Assembly: GCA_949752735.1 (NCBI GenBank)
Contig: OX457036.1
Location: 1,252,620 to 1,316,619 of the forward strand
Length of the DNA: 64,000 nucleotides
Source: Lumbricus terrestris
Taxonomy: Eukaryota; Annelida; Clitellata; Crassiclitellata; Lumbricidae
Direction of reading: 5' to 3'
The translations under genes and the position numbers were made by a program. Below the pieces are notes generated by a model. The model did not search any database. It was not told where the DNA came from and saw nothing but the letters and a program-made list of their open reading frames with translations. This document shows positions 32,938 through 44,500 of the stretch, piece by piece; position 1 is the first letter of the stretch, and the number at the start of each line of letters is the position of its first letter.

Positions 32938-35900
32938 CGGAGATAAAGATTCAAGGAGGGAGAAAGAGAGATGTGAAGAGAGATAGAAAGAGAGATGAAA
33001 AGAGAGATAGAAAGAGAGACACAGAGATGGACCTGCTGGTGTATTCGTCTTTTTTAATCGATTATCGCGAAGTTTTTGGCTTCTTTTAAAATGTTGGCCG
33101 TTTTGTCTTCCGTATCCTATTTCGTCGAAAAGTGTCCGTGTTTATTTCTAAGTTTCCAATAGTTTCATGGGCGCCAACTCTGCGAGGCCCGTGAGTGCTC
33201 AGCACCACCAGAAATTGGCCATGCGAGGCCCGCCTATGCATGGGCACCACCAGAAATCAGCCAACAAGATGTGCTTTTATGACATTATTTTTCTGTTGGC
33301 ATTGCTTATCTATAAACATCACTGCATATTATTTTTACATATTTTCTTTTTTTTATCTCAGTTAGTCTACTTACTATTATTCCAGTTTTACCCCGCCCGT
33401 TAGTCTGAACTCCATACGAATACGAGGAAAACCTCGAAATCCTGCTCATTCGATCCGCTTCAGTAATTTTATTTATTACGGACGAAGGCGACGATTTGAA
33501 TGATTTTCTTTTTATTGTAGCGGATACATGCTAGATGCAATGATCCTCGCTGCGCGATAATCACCGCCCAGGATAAAAAAAACGCTGGATCTTGTTTTGT
33601 CTGCGTAAATTAACATAAAAAACAGCCCTGACTAAATTAATTGTCTATGATAACTATTTGAGAAACTATCTTCCACAATGTCAATATTGGCTCACTAAAT
33701 AGTGATTAATGTAGGCAAATTTTTTTTATTTCTTGTGCAAAATTATTTTGAGTCTGTTGAGTGTTGACCTAATTAGGGGAGAGTGCTCCAAGATGCCCAT
33801 GCTAACGAAGATTGTGCTTTTCTTCTGTGTGGATTCCAGGAGAAGTACATAATATGTTGATCCAAAGAGTGTTCAAATTTTTTTAACAATTGGGAAGAAC
33901 ATTTTTGGAAGTATTAAATCGTATCTTTAAACAATAAAATAATGGAAAATTTTGATGAGATAACAGCTTAAAATGTCACAAATTCATGTTGTGTGGAAAT
34001 TTTTTAAACACCTGCAAGAATGCTTTTCAAGTCTTAAACCACGACAATTTCGTAAAAATTGCAACCTAAGATGCTACCATCGCAGTGTGGCAAGAAAAAT
34101 TTCGAAAATGGTTAGGAGCACATCCCCTCCCCAAGTCCCTTCGGCCCTTCCCTGCTCGGCGATCGTCCTTTGACTGCGAGTTCGTCCTCTAAAACCATGA
34201 ACAAGTCTCCGCCTATGAACAGAGGTAATTTCAATAACTCTCCTATAAAAAAAAGGCTAAAAAAATATTTCGCGCACTCACGCGCGCAGTTTTCCAACAT
34301 TCGTTTGGGCACTCACACTCTTCAGATCAACTCGACGCCTATGAATAGTTTACTATACGAGTTGCGTCGTAAAAACAATTGGTTGAATCTTTTAGATAGA
34401 TCATACTCAAAGTTGATAATCGGAAATTGTGTTATTACTATAATAGCCGACGTCACAATTATCATCGCTGTCTGGGGCGTAGCAATCATCATCAACGTCG
34501 TCGTCGTCGTAATCATTGTCATCCGTAGCATATTATGTCTTCTAAAGCATTGCTGTAAAACTGAGCATCAATTTGTTCACAAGCGCTGATATACAAATCT
34601 GAGATTGGTAAATGAATAACAGTAATGATGACAACCATAATCATCATCATCATCATCATCATCGTCATCGACATTATCATCGTCATCATTACATGTATCA
34701 GCAGCAGCTTGAATGGGCGCCATAGCACATGCTCATGCATAGGCCTACATGCATCATGCATCTGCATAATTATGTCTGTGAACTAATTTTTATAATGATT
34801 ACTTCACTGCTTTCACCTATCAAGGTTAAGAACTGTAAATTCAGGCAGGAAACTATAGGAATCGTAAAGAGAACGACAAGCTTCCAGTTTAGAACGCAAG
34901 ACAGTCTGAGAAAACAGCTGGGATGGAAATTATAGTTTGAGATGAGTATGCCATTTGGTCCGATTGTCTCCTTTTGACCATTTAAAAAATATTGTAGCGA
35001 ATAGGAAAGCTGCACCGCTTGTCATTAAAGTCATGATCAACGTGTTTCGAGAGTGACAGCATTTAGGAGTAGCTGGATTCAGGGCAGGTTACAGCGTGAA
35101 CGGTGCTCAGAGTGAACTCTGGAATTCACCCGAAAGGTGTTGGTGATGGATTTCAAAGCTACTGAACTGCGTAATAATATTATTGTTTTCTGATCGTTTG
35201 TATTTAGCTTAATCTTCTCGCTTTTTGAAGTGTATTTCGATGTGTAAGCTAACTCTCGTATTCACTGCAAACTAAGGTAGATTTTGGTGTGAAAAGTGAT
35301 TGTATGTTTACTCCATTTTCAGTAATGTACAAATTATCCCGGCTATGCATATACCAAGAAGTTTTTCCGTTTTATTATTCCCCAATTTCATTCCACGTAG
35401 AAGTATTCACAGTTTAAGCTATTGTGTTATAAATGCGCCATATAGCCTAACTTAGACGTGCGCTTGTGTGATTTCTACCGTTACAGTGTAACAGTGCACT
35501 TTGTAATCGTTGTGGTAGTCAAATTGTTTGTTTCATGCATGTTTTCTTCTGAAAAAATCGACGTTGCTTTCAAAAGTATTTACTTTAGTCGTAGACTTTA
35601 GCCATTGAATATAACTGACTATCGTTATAATTTGCATTAGTTAACTGCAATTCAGTTCTGCCTTTTACTACGTAGGCTATTGGCTATAATGCTATTCTCA
35701 TTGTTATTGTAACTTATTGTAAATTGCTGTCGAAAGAAAATATAAGCCTACGTCTTCGAGATAGGTCTATTTATTATACTCATATAAATGTTCGCTACTT
35801 TGAAAGATGTACATTTATGCAAACATCTCTTTCACAGTGAATTCTGTTGTTGCTTCTGTCAATGTATTTGTAACTTATGTTGCGCCTATTATATGATAGG

Positions 35901-37011
35901 CTCATATGCTTAACACTGTCTTAATTCTGACACGTTCAGCAGAGGATTATTGTGTGATCTTCCTGCTTCCACGAGCTAAGACTACACGATCGAATGAATT
36001 ATTTCTGTGGCGGACAACCAAAATAATGATGAAATAATTATTCTTTATAATGATGTTTTATTTTATTTAAATCTAAATTGCCATGTAAACAAAATTGCAG
36101 TTTAACTAGTTGGTCATCACAAGAACTTACTTGTGTTGAATCTAGGATAATTGTGTGTCATTTTAAAACATTTTTATTTTTATTGACTCTATGGGTGATC
36201 TCCGATTACTACCATTGAATGCAGATAGTAGGCCAGTTGGTCAATAATAATAAAATTCATTTTTATCTTGAATTGCCATGTCAACAATAAAATACACGAG
36301 TGTTACAATGTTAAGCACGACTTCGACAATTTTCAAGGACTAGCCTACATTTCAAAACTATCTACGTTGACATGAGACCACAAAAATAAAACTACCGCAA
36401 TACTCACTGTGATAATGAAAAAAAATTGCCACAACCAACCTAGTGCAATAAAGTAACGCAATACCAAAGCCTTCAATGTAACTTTCTAATATCATTCATA
36501 GAGCAATGATTGCAAAATTGTCATATTCAACTGCTTCCATTCAATTGTCTGGTAGACTGATGCATTTTGTCTTCGGGAGATCTGCGTTTCCTGGTTTCAT
36601 CCATCCCGCCTGCAGTAGGTGACCTTGCAGTGATAAAAATACAACTTTATTATTATATTCCATGTGAAGAGATCAATCCCTCGTGAGAGTCATAGCCGAT
36701 GCTATAAATATTATAGAATTTTGACTTCCTAGTTGGGCACAATTTATGAATTAGGTGTACAATGTGTCAATGACCAGAGTTGTACGAAACCGCAGTAAAA
36801 GCCGAAATCCGCCTGCCTGCAAAGTTTTCAAAACGTAAGGCTTCGGTCGGTAGGCCTACACTAGCCTTATAATAATATGGTTGATTTGGCTTTGAGTCAT
36901 TTTTTTGTCATGCTAGGATGCGAATCCCAACCGTGCAATGCTTGTATACTGCATGCGGGACACCGTCATATCGCTGAAGAGATGTAACAGGAAAATGGCC
37001 AACATCTAGGA
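32938..37011. other. APP-like 3' untranslated region and long spacer
   Basis: 32,950-33,025 is a gagagatagaaa purine repeat just after the stop codon, likely in the 3' UTR. An AATAAA lies near 33,934 and others farther on, but the cleavage site cannot be fixed. 34,490-34,515 and 34,640-34,690 are short (GTC)/(CAT) repeats. I recognise no other gene here. Confidence 0.45.
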
Positions 37012-37334
37012 CAGTCACGGTTCCCAACCTTTTTTTTAAACTCTGGGGCCACTTTTCTTATTTGAAGGACATTAGGGGGCCACAAGGCTAAAACTTAATT
37101 AGCTGAAAACACATGAAATTGTTATAATTGATTCAAAGCAGAATTTTGACGTTATTTATAGACGTCAAAATAAAATAATTTTTAATAGAAAATAATTAGA
37201 CTCTTATGTGTTCTATCCTGTCCAAATTTTCAATGTTTTCATATATTTTTGTTAATTCTTTGAGAGGTGAGGGCCACTTTTTTTAGGCCTGGCTGGCCAC
37301 TTTTGATCCGCGGACCACGGGTTGGGAACCACTG
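37012..37334. mobile_element. hAT-type MITE (family E), 323 bp
   Basis: CAGTcacGGTTCCCAACC at the left versus CAGTGGTTCCCAACC on the complement of the right end; the left has a 3-base insertion. The subterminal ggccacttttc motifs are inverted too. The flanks share tctagga (7 of 8 positions). The ends resemble widespread hAT (Charlie-like) termini. Confidence 0.85.
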
Positions 37335-39354
37335 TTCTAGGAGAATCCGACTCTAATTTGCTCAGATCCCATTCCGACAGTCCACTGCATGGCAGCTTAG
37401 AGGCTTATCAACGGCTCGCTTTCAAACTTCAGTATTTTGTGGAACGTCTTTCAAACGAACATCACTCATCTGACAGCGAACTTATCCCGTGCTTTTAAAA
37501 AAAATTCAGAGAGATCAATCTATGTGCAAGACAGTAACCTAACTTCTGCTGATTTTAATAGGTCACCGAACTCTGGCGAGTGTGTTGCCACATGCGCAGA
37601 ATATTCTGCTGAGAATGGCAGCCTGTAGGCCTACTTCGTTTCTCTGCGGTCGACATAAAATTGCTGCGTAAAGTGTCGCTTGTTTACATTTAAACTTTGC
37701 TCATTCTGGTCTGCCCACTGTGCGATGATCATTATCTTTAAGCAGAGATCGTTCGTATTCGTATTGAAATGACTAGAGCCTACTCTTCTTTGTGAATTAT
37801 TTCCTGACGAGAGTAAGTGCAACATTACAATTTCAACTAATATCAACTTGGAAATATATCAGCGCTATGAATCTATTCACTTCAGCGGTCTAGCCATTTA
37901 GCCTCAGACAGCAATGTATTGTGGGATAAAGTAATCCTCAATATAGATAGTAATTTTTAAGCCCAACTGTATCGAAGGAACGACAAGATAATTTATAAGG
38001 ACGGTTTTGGGCCTATGACCGGGTCCTGGGTAAACCATTTATCACGGTGTAGGACAATCGCTTGCCGTTTGACCTTCGTTGGTAAACTAAATGCCAGAGA
38101 CGGTTAAAACAATTTGTAAAGAAATGTCAAGAGAAAAGTGGTCACGTGATGTGTTACTGATCGGGGTCATCTGTCTTCTCTACCTCCTATTCCCCGTCCG
38201 TCCGTCCGTTCGCTTCTCCCTCCAAACCTTTAACTGTCTCTCTATCTTGCCTTTCTCCATAACCATCAGCCGCTCCTTCTCCCACACGCCTCTCCAACCC
38301 GCCGTCCGACCCTGCATCTATCCTCCTGTCCATCCCTCCAACCCACCTCAATTCGGGTGTACGTGTTTGCAGTCGCCTCCCATCGACGTCTTCGGTCGAA
38401 AGCCGAACTCGATTTAACCGAAACTTCAAGTGTTAGGATGCTGGTCTATAGCTGGTTAATTGAACTGTCAAAGACCCGAAGACCTCTAACTTGATACAGT
38501 GGATTATGGACTTTGATTATAACAGCAGTGACATGCACGCGATTCTGTTAGGATAAAAATCCTGCTATGGATACCGAGACCATGTTTTAAAGGTTTGTGA
38601 TTGTGAAGATGTAAATGATTACATCCTACTTCATCGCGAACAACGATACCTTTTCCATGGGGAATAACTACAAATTGTGTTTAAAATAATTATAATACAT
38701 AACCCTGCAACTATTGAATGTGCCGAAGAACAATACTTAAAGAGAAAACCTTTATTCAAACCAATTCTTTTTCATTTGTGACGCAGAATTTGATCGCCTT
38801 GTAGGGAGAACATAGCGACCAAAAGACTTTTGAATATCCGTTCCATCTAAATGTTTTGGGTGAAAAACCACTTGGGATAAATTTATCTCAAGGCGGATGC
38901 GCGAGGGTCAAAAATGAAACGGCTCGTGAATAAGCCGGTGCCCCACGCTTGGTTTTCAAGTGGCGCTTTAGAAACTAAGAGATTACGAAACGTTAATCGA
39001 AATTATAAATGTCGAAGGAGGGATACAGTACAGTAACTGCTCTTGGCATTCTAGCTGAGGCCGTGTACGCGATTGAATTTCATTAAGAAGACAAACAATC
39101 ATCAATCTATCTCATAACCACTAATTGCCTATTATAATCATGATCATCTTAAGTTAGATTAGTCACAGTTGTTGCTTTGACCAAAGCGACCATTATCATT
39201 ACTTCATATCTCGTCATTTCATCAGTAAATGTTTATAAATTCCACAAAACTATTTCAGGGGTCACGTGGTTGGTTGCATCAGCAGCCAGCTAAAATATCA
39301 ACCGATTGAGTTACTGGTTTCGTTACTAGCTGTGTGATTGTTTATTTTACACAG
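37335..39354. other. Upstream flank of dioxygenase copy 1
   Basis: Contains a short (GTCC) run at 38,198-38,215 and a CT-rich open stretch to 38,420. No domain is recognised. A 5' noncoding exon and promoter of copy 1 should lie here if the acceptor at 39,353 is used. Confidence 0.35.
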
Positions 39355-39374
39355 CATCGCGATTTTGTTCAAAT
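39353..39374 (+). promoter_or_regulatory. Candidate 3' splice site and 20-nt leader, dioxygenase copy 1
   Basis: gtttattttacacag (AG at 39,353-39,354), then 20 nt to the ATG at 39,375. Equivalent sites precede all five paralogues at 18-20 nt. Confidence 0.55.
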
Positions 39375-40391
39375 ATGTGGATTGAAATGGGCATCCTTGA
39401 CCTTCCGAAAGGGGTCAAATCGGTCAGCATAAAAGAACAGAAAGTCTTTGACGGTCTTTCATTTCCGCTTATTCTGAGTCCAACCGACGACTTCAAGGAC
39501 ATGGATGCCCAGTTCTGGATAGACTGGGTCAAGAAGAACCTGAAGGTCATCGAGAAACGTCTTCTCAAGTATGGAGCCATCCTCTTCCGAGGATTTCCTG
39601 TAGATAATGCGAAGGACTTCAACGGGTTCACAAAAGCGTTCTGCTATAAGGAATTCCCCTACTGGGACGGCGTTCCCTTTAAGAGACATGTACTTGGAAA
39701 TGTTTATACAACGGCTTCAGATATAATTCCATTTCAGCAGGAGATGACCTACACAAAGGACTATCCGCATATATTGTTTTTCTACTGCGACCTTCCAGCG
39801 AAGGAAGGAGGCGAAACCCCCATCGCTCTTTCAAACATCATCTACCGCAAGATAGCTGAACGAGAACCCGATTTCGTCAACCGCCTTGAAAAGGAGGGAT
39901 TACGCTACGTGAGAATTGACCCAGATGGAGACGATGTTAGATCTGCACTCGGACGAGGCTGGCAGTCAACGTTCCTCACCTCAGACAAGGAGGAAGCCGA
40001 GAGGAAGGCCAACGCATCCGGGTATGACTTTGAGTGGTTACCAGACGGATCGATGAAAACGATAACCGAGGTACTTCCGGCGATACGTGTCGATAAGAGA
40101 ACGGGAAAGAAGATGTGGTTTAATATGTTATTCGCGTTTTACTCAGATTGGCAAGACGAGTCTTCCAATAGCAGAAGAGCAGCGAACTTTCCAAACGAGG
40201 ATGCTATCAGCGTTAAGACGATCGAATCGATAAAGGAGGTCATGGCTGAGGTCAGTGTGTCCTTCAAATGGCAACACACGGATGTGATGCTGATTGATAA
40301 CCGGACTGTTCAACACTCCAGGAGCGATTTCTTCGTTCCACCAAGACGGATCATGGCCAGTCTATTCAAAGACCACCAGGGACCTCTTTGA
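39375..40391 (+). CDS. TauD/clavaminate synthase-like dioxygenase, copy 1 (iron-site His replaced)
   Basis: 338 residues in one exon. The protein belongs to the TauD/TfdA-type Fe(II)/2-oxoglutarate-dependent oxygenases, closest in style to clavaminate synthase-like proteins known from plants (At3g21360 type) and invertebrates. Substrate unknown; no signal peptide, so cytosolic. Landmarks are LLKYGAILFRGFP (64-75), LFFYCDLPAKEGGETP (135-149), WFNMLF, DNRTVQHSR with the distal iron ligand position His314, and VPPRRI (321-326). The decisive oddity is PFQQEM at 119-124, where copies 2-5 have PFHHEM: both histidines are CAG glutamine, so the H-x-E iron motif is Q-Q-E. The loop before it is four residues shorter and the next residues also differ. 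The frame is otherwise intact, so it may be a pseudoenzyme. Confidence 0.9.
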   Translation: MWIEMGILDLPKGVKSVSIKEQKVFDGLSFPLILSPTDDFKDMDAQFWIDWVKKNLKVIEKRLLKYGAILFRGFPVDNAKDFNGFTKAFCYKEFPYWDGVPFKRHVLGNVYTTASDIIPFQQEMTYTKDYPHILFFYCDLPAKEGGETPIALSNIIYRKIAEREPDFVNRLEKEGLRYVRIDPDGDDVRSALGRGWQSTFLTSDKEEAERKANASGYDFEWLPDGSMKTITEVLPAIRVDKRTGKKMWFNMLFAFYSDWQDESSNSRRAANFPNEDAISVKTIESIKEVMAEVSVSFKWQHTDVMLIDNRTVQHSRSDFFVPPRRIMASLFKDHQGPL

Positions 40392-41713
40392 AATTATCTG
40401 GGAGTGACCTCTAGCGAGGACTATATCGTTAAACATTTTTTACTTATAAAACAATAGATACAATGAAAATAATTATGAGAGGTTGAAGTGCACACATGAT
40501 ATCTATCTTTATCGTTGAATAGAAGTTAATGCTCATACATGTAGATATAATTAAATGCTCATGCGACCAGATAGTTTACGTGATAATCATTTTGTACATC
40601 AAAATCCCGGGGGACTTTTTGGGGGTGTTTGAAACTATTACTGGATACCGGTTTTACAGTAATTGTATACAATATTATACAATTGGTGTGTTTCCTTCTC
40701 GGAGCATTGATGTTTCGATGTCATTTACATGATCAGTAAAATATCTCTGTGCTGATCATTTTATCATGTGGAAGATAGCTGAAGAACATTATGTCATTGC
40801 AGTTCATATCTGATTTCAAGGTAAACTCTCTTACACAAACGATTGTATTTCAGCATTTTCCATTCTATGCACATCCATGTTCTCTATTTTTGGTATCAAT
40901 TCCATCCATCTTTTCTTGTCAGTTTCTTATAGTCAAAGTCTCAGAGCACACTCTCTTCTACGAAAACAACAATTACGGTTCAAATAATATCTTGATCTTT
41001 ACTGTCCCTACTCTGTCTTTCTCTGCATCTGTTTGTTGTTCTGTCTGTCTATTTTCTGCCTGTCTTTGCTTATCCCTCTCTTTCTTGTGAATCTATTTTA
41101 TCTGCTAGTCTTCAGTCACTGACACAGTCCACGAGTCCAGAAATAAAATGTCGCTCAACGACTTTTTTATGTTCTATATATGTATAACTTTTGAGGTGAA
41201 CTCTGAGACCACCATGTTGTTTTCTAGCACTAAGTGTAAGATTACAGCTGTGTGATGGTCCAACCCACATATGGATCACATATGGAAGTCATTTTGTACT
41301 CTGCCTTCTGTAGTATCTTTGTTTTTCACTGGAAGTTGAAGGTAAGATCACAATTATAAACCTATGTTAGTTAATCTTTTGATAATGTCAATGTTCTGAT
41401 CGTTGGTGAACATAGACAAGCTCTTCGGCTACAAATAAACATAGCAAATAATTATTATATCAATGTCTCAAATCTAGGCGACTGTATTGTATTGTGGTGC
41501 ATTGCGTTGATACATTTATATGGCGCCTCTCATAAAATGACTATTCAGAGGCGCTCTCTTTGTATTCAAAGGTTTTCTGTTCCATCTGCACCCGAGGCAG
41601 TAAGATGCAATGAGTGCGGCAACTGTACACCTTCATTGAATGACTGAGACGGCGTCGGATAAATCGATTCATTGATTCATCGATTGATCATATGTAAATT
41701 ATTTTGATGATAG
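40392..41713. other. Spacer between dioxygenase copies 1 and 2
   Basis: AT-rich with no second gene. 41,510-41,600 carries an inverted LINE 3'-end motif (tatatggcgcctctcata, then cagaggcgctctc). AATAAA near 41,147 is a possible distal polyadenylation signal. A 5' exon of copy 2 may lie here. Confidence 0.4.
41510..41600 (-). mobile_element. LINE 3'-end fragment
   Basis: The shared 3'-terminal motif in inverse orientation, about 90 bp, with no coding part. Confidence 0.45.
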
Positions 41714-41731
41714 TCGTGAAATCAATCAACC
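41712..41731 (+). promoter_or_regulatory. Candidate 3' splice site and 18-nt leader, dioxygenase copy 2
   Basis: attattttgatgatag (AG at 41,712-41,713), then 18 nt ending aatcaatcaacc before ATG. The pyrimidine tract is the weakest of the five. The atcaacc-ATGTC context is shared with copy 4 (accaacc in copy 3). Confidence 0.45.
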
Positions 41732-42760
41732 ATGTCGTGTGATCTGCACGTCTCTGTCCTTCCGGATGAAGTCCAGTCGGTAAACATCGAACAACAGAAG
41801 GTCTTTGACAATCGTTCATTTCCGTTAATCCTGAGTCCACGTGACGCCTTTAAGGACAAGGACTCCAACTTCTGGAATGACTGGGTCAAGAAGAACCTCA
41901 AGGCCATTGAGATCCTTCTTATCAAATACGGAGCCATCCTCTTCCGTGGATTTTCCTTCGACTCCCCAAAAGAGTTCGATGAATTCGCGAAGGCCTACAA
42001 CTACGACGACTTCGTTGATGTGGGCGGCGTCGGTGTGCGCTTCAACGTTGTCGGAAATGTCTACACGGCCAATGAGTCACCACCTGGGGCCTTGATCCCA
42101 TTTCATCACGAGATGGCACATGTCAAAGACTATCCTCTCATACTCTTCTTCTACTGCGACCTTCCAGCCAAGGAAGGTGGTGACACTCCTCTCGCCCTTT
42201 CAAACATCATCTACCGCAAAATGGCAGAACGAGAACCAGATTTCGTCAACCGACTCGAGAAGGAGGGACTGCGCTACGTGCGAGTCGCCCCAGATGGAAA
42301 CAACTCCAGTTCTGCACTCGGAAGGGGTTGGCAGGCAACGTTCCGTACTTCCAACAGGGAGGAGGCCGAGCAAAATGCCAAGGCCTTCGACTACGATATC
42401 GAGTGGCTTGAAGACGGGGGATTGAAAACGATAACTAAAGTACTTCCAGCAATACGTCTCGACAAGAGAACGGGAAAGAAGATGTGGTTCAACTCAGCCT
42501 TTACGTTCGCGATGACAGGGAAGGACACGAGGAACAACAGCGCAAATGGTGCAATATTTCCAAACGGTGATCCAATCAGCGCTGAGATCTTGGAGACGAT
42601 GAAGGAGGTGATGGATGAGGTCAGAGTATCTTTCCAGTGGCAACTCAAGGACGTCGTCATGATTGATAACCGAGCTGTTCAACACTCCAGGAGCGATTTC
42701 TTCGTTCCGCCAAGACGCATTCTGGCCAGTCTTTACAAGGACCATCAGGGACCTATTTGA
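41732..42760 (+). CDS. TauD/clavaminate synthase-like dioxygenase, copy 2
   Basis: 342 residues, single coding exon. The complete iron and co-substrate site is visible: PFHHEM at 123-128 gives His125-x-Glu127, LFFYCDLPAKEGGDTP follows, and the distal ligand is His318 in DNRAVQHSR with VPPRRI (325-330) supplying the arginine for 2-oxoglutarate. Use of Glu in H-x-E matches clavaminate synthase-type enzymes; TauD itself has Asp. The N-terminal half (KYGAILFRGFSFD, 65-77) is the usual first strand block. It should hydroxylate or oxidise a small molecule; the substrate is unknown. An AATAAA at 42,901, about 140 nt after the stop, is a plausible polyadenylation signal. It lies 1.34 kb downstream of copy 1 on the same strand. 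Confidence 0.94.
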   Translation: MSCDLHVSVLPDEVQSVNIEQQKVFDNRSFPLILSPRDAFKDKDSNFWNDWVKKNLKAIEILLIKYGAILFRGFSFDSPKEFDEFAKAYNYDDFVDVGGVGVRFNVVGNVYTANESPPGALIPFHHEMAHVKDYPLILFFYCDLPAKEGGDTPLALSNIIYRKMAEREPDFVNRLEKEGLRYVRVAPDGNNSSSALGRGWQATFRTSNREEAEQNAKAFDYDIEWLEDGGLKTITKVLPAIRLDKRTGKKMWFNSAFTFAMTGKDTRNNSANGAIFPNGDPISAEILETMKEVMDEVRVSFQWQLKDVVMIDNRAVQHSRSDFFVPPRRILASLYKDHQGPI

Positions 42761-43732
42761 AATGGATCATGAGCGCCTCTAACAACCATTGCTGTTTGTT
42801 TTAACTGAGAAAAAAAATTATGTTGATTTCAGGACTATGGAGGTTACCAGAGAACCTTCTATGGCCTATTGATTGATTTCAAAGACTAGCAGCTGTATAA
42901 AATAAACTCTTCTGCTTATGTGAATTTAATTAAACTATTCGCTTTATAATTATGAATCTAGTCACTCAATTTCAGTGCAGTGTAAAGTGAAATTTACATA
43001 CATGTAGAAAGCAGTTACTGTAATCGGTAGACATAATTTGAAATACAGGTTGCCGGTGTCCTTCAGTAGCTTGACACTTTTATATCATCTTGTATTGCAC
43101 ACAGCACAGGTCCAGCCCTAGATAGTGCGGGGCCCATATCCGCAAGCGATTAGCGGATTCCCACGCAGCTATTTGGAGAGTTGTCCTCTTGTCTAAACGT
43201 TATTGCCAATCATGCAATATACAAGTTTATGAAATCAGCGCACAATCTAAATAAAATGGGCTAATTAACACAAAATGCAAGTTGAACTCTAAACTAAAAA
43301 ATTGCGAAAACTGCGAAAGCAGTATTCTTAGGCTTCCCTTGAACACTTGAATATCTTGCAACTGAAGAAGAATGTTTACAACAGGGTGAGACTTTCCGGA
43401 GGGTTAGAGCTTAGTCCCCTCCCCTCCCCAATAGTCTTTTGTAGGACCCCCAATGTGATTGATTGTACACTCGATCGCACACTCGATCTCCACAAAAATC
43501 AACGTCTCACGTTCCACTTAATTTCTACAATTCTCGAACTGGCTAATGTGATGTTTGAACCATTAGCATCCTTCTAAATTAATTAAAGTGAGCTAATAGC
43601 GTGCTATTTATCCTATAAAACGTTTCGAGCCATAAATAAAATCTCGCGACTCAAGGTCTGCAACAATTTGACTTTTTGTCCAGATGATAACCATCTTAGT
43701 TCTCGATTGACAAATTACCTAAGTAAGTGAGG
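42761..43732. other. 3' flank of copy 2, nothing else recognised
   Basis: Contains the AATAAA of copy 2 (42,901-42,906). The remainder is AT-rich spacer with no repeat family identified. Confidence 0.4.
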
Positions 43733-43926
43733 CAGGGCTGTTTTAAATGAATTTTTAGAACTGCACAGCCCCTTCTTTCCTTTCCCATCCTCCATGGTAA
43801 ATTACTTCCAATCGAAAGACAATGACCTCTTTTGCTAGTTTTAACTGTACAGAAGTGCTTCTACAACTGCACAAATCCATTTAGAACTGCACATTTTGTG
43901 TATAACTGCACGTTAAAAAAGCCCTG
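43733..43926. mobile_element. hAT-type MITE (family A), 194 bp, second copy
   Basis: The inverse orientation of the 13,117-13,315 element: cagggctgttttaaatg at the left, then gaactgcac motifs, tccatggtaaattacttcc and ttaaaaaagccctg at the right. Identical aagtgagg octamers flank it (43,725-43,732 and 43,927-43,934). Confidence 0.93.
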
Positions 43927-44261
43927 AAGTGAGGTATCGTTGATCGCATGATTGTAGTTTTCATAAAATTTAACCTTGTGCTTTTCTTTTGATTCTCACT
44001 AAATTATATTTTCTGCCAAAGCCGTAATCGAATTTTATAATTACTTGAATTATTCTCCTTTGATCGTTGGAATGAAACGATAAAATTAATTACCTGGCAA
44101 TAATTATTATGAGATGTATTCATCATAATTTGTTTTATCATACAATGAATGTTCTGTAAGCTATTATGCAACAAGTAAGTAGCCTACGTATAGCCTTTCT
44201 TAATCCATATGCAAACGCACAATGAGACATCGAGAAACAAAACAATAATTATAGGCATAAC

Positions 44262-44492
44262 CAGTGGCGGCGCTAAGGGGGCTGGGGGGGCTAAGCCCCC
44301 TACAAGAGGCTCAGCCCCCCTAAAATAAGGGGCATCCGAAATGTTTTACAGTGAAATATCCACGATTTTTGGGCTGACGACTAAAAAAAAAAAAAAGTTC
44401 GTCAGAAATTTTGACGGCGGAAACGGGAAATTTTCATGAGATTTCGGTCGAGGCTTCAGCTCCCCCGAAACTTAAATCCTGGCGCGCCACTG
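44262..44492. mobile_element. hAT-type MITE (family F), 231 bp
   Basis: CAGTGGCGGCGC at the left; GCGCGCCACTG at the right. Identical ggcataac octamers flank it (44,254-44,261 and 44,493-44,500). The interior has inverted gggggctaagcccccta-type segments near the left end. Confidence 0.92.
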
Positions 44493-44500
44493 GGCATAAC

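Noticed and set aside
33167..33260. Possible hAT end (gggcgccaactctg) with a repeated gcgaggcccg motif
   Set aside because: No matching inverse end or flanking duplication was found.
38091..38417. 108-codon open frame upstream of dioxygenase copy 1
   Set aside because: CT-rich low-complexity sequence with no domain; the opposite strand is equally open.
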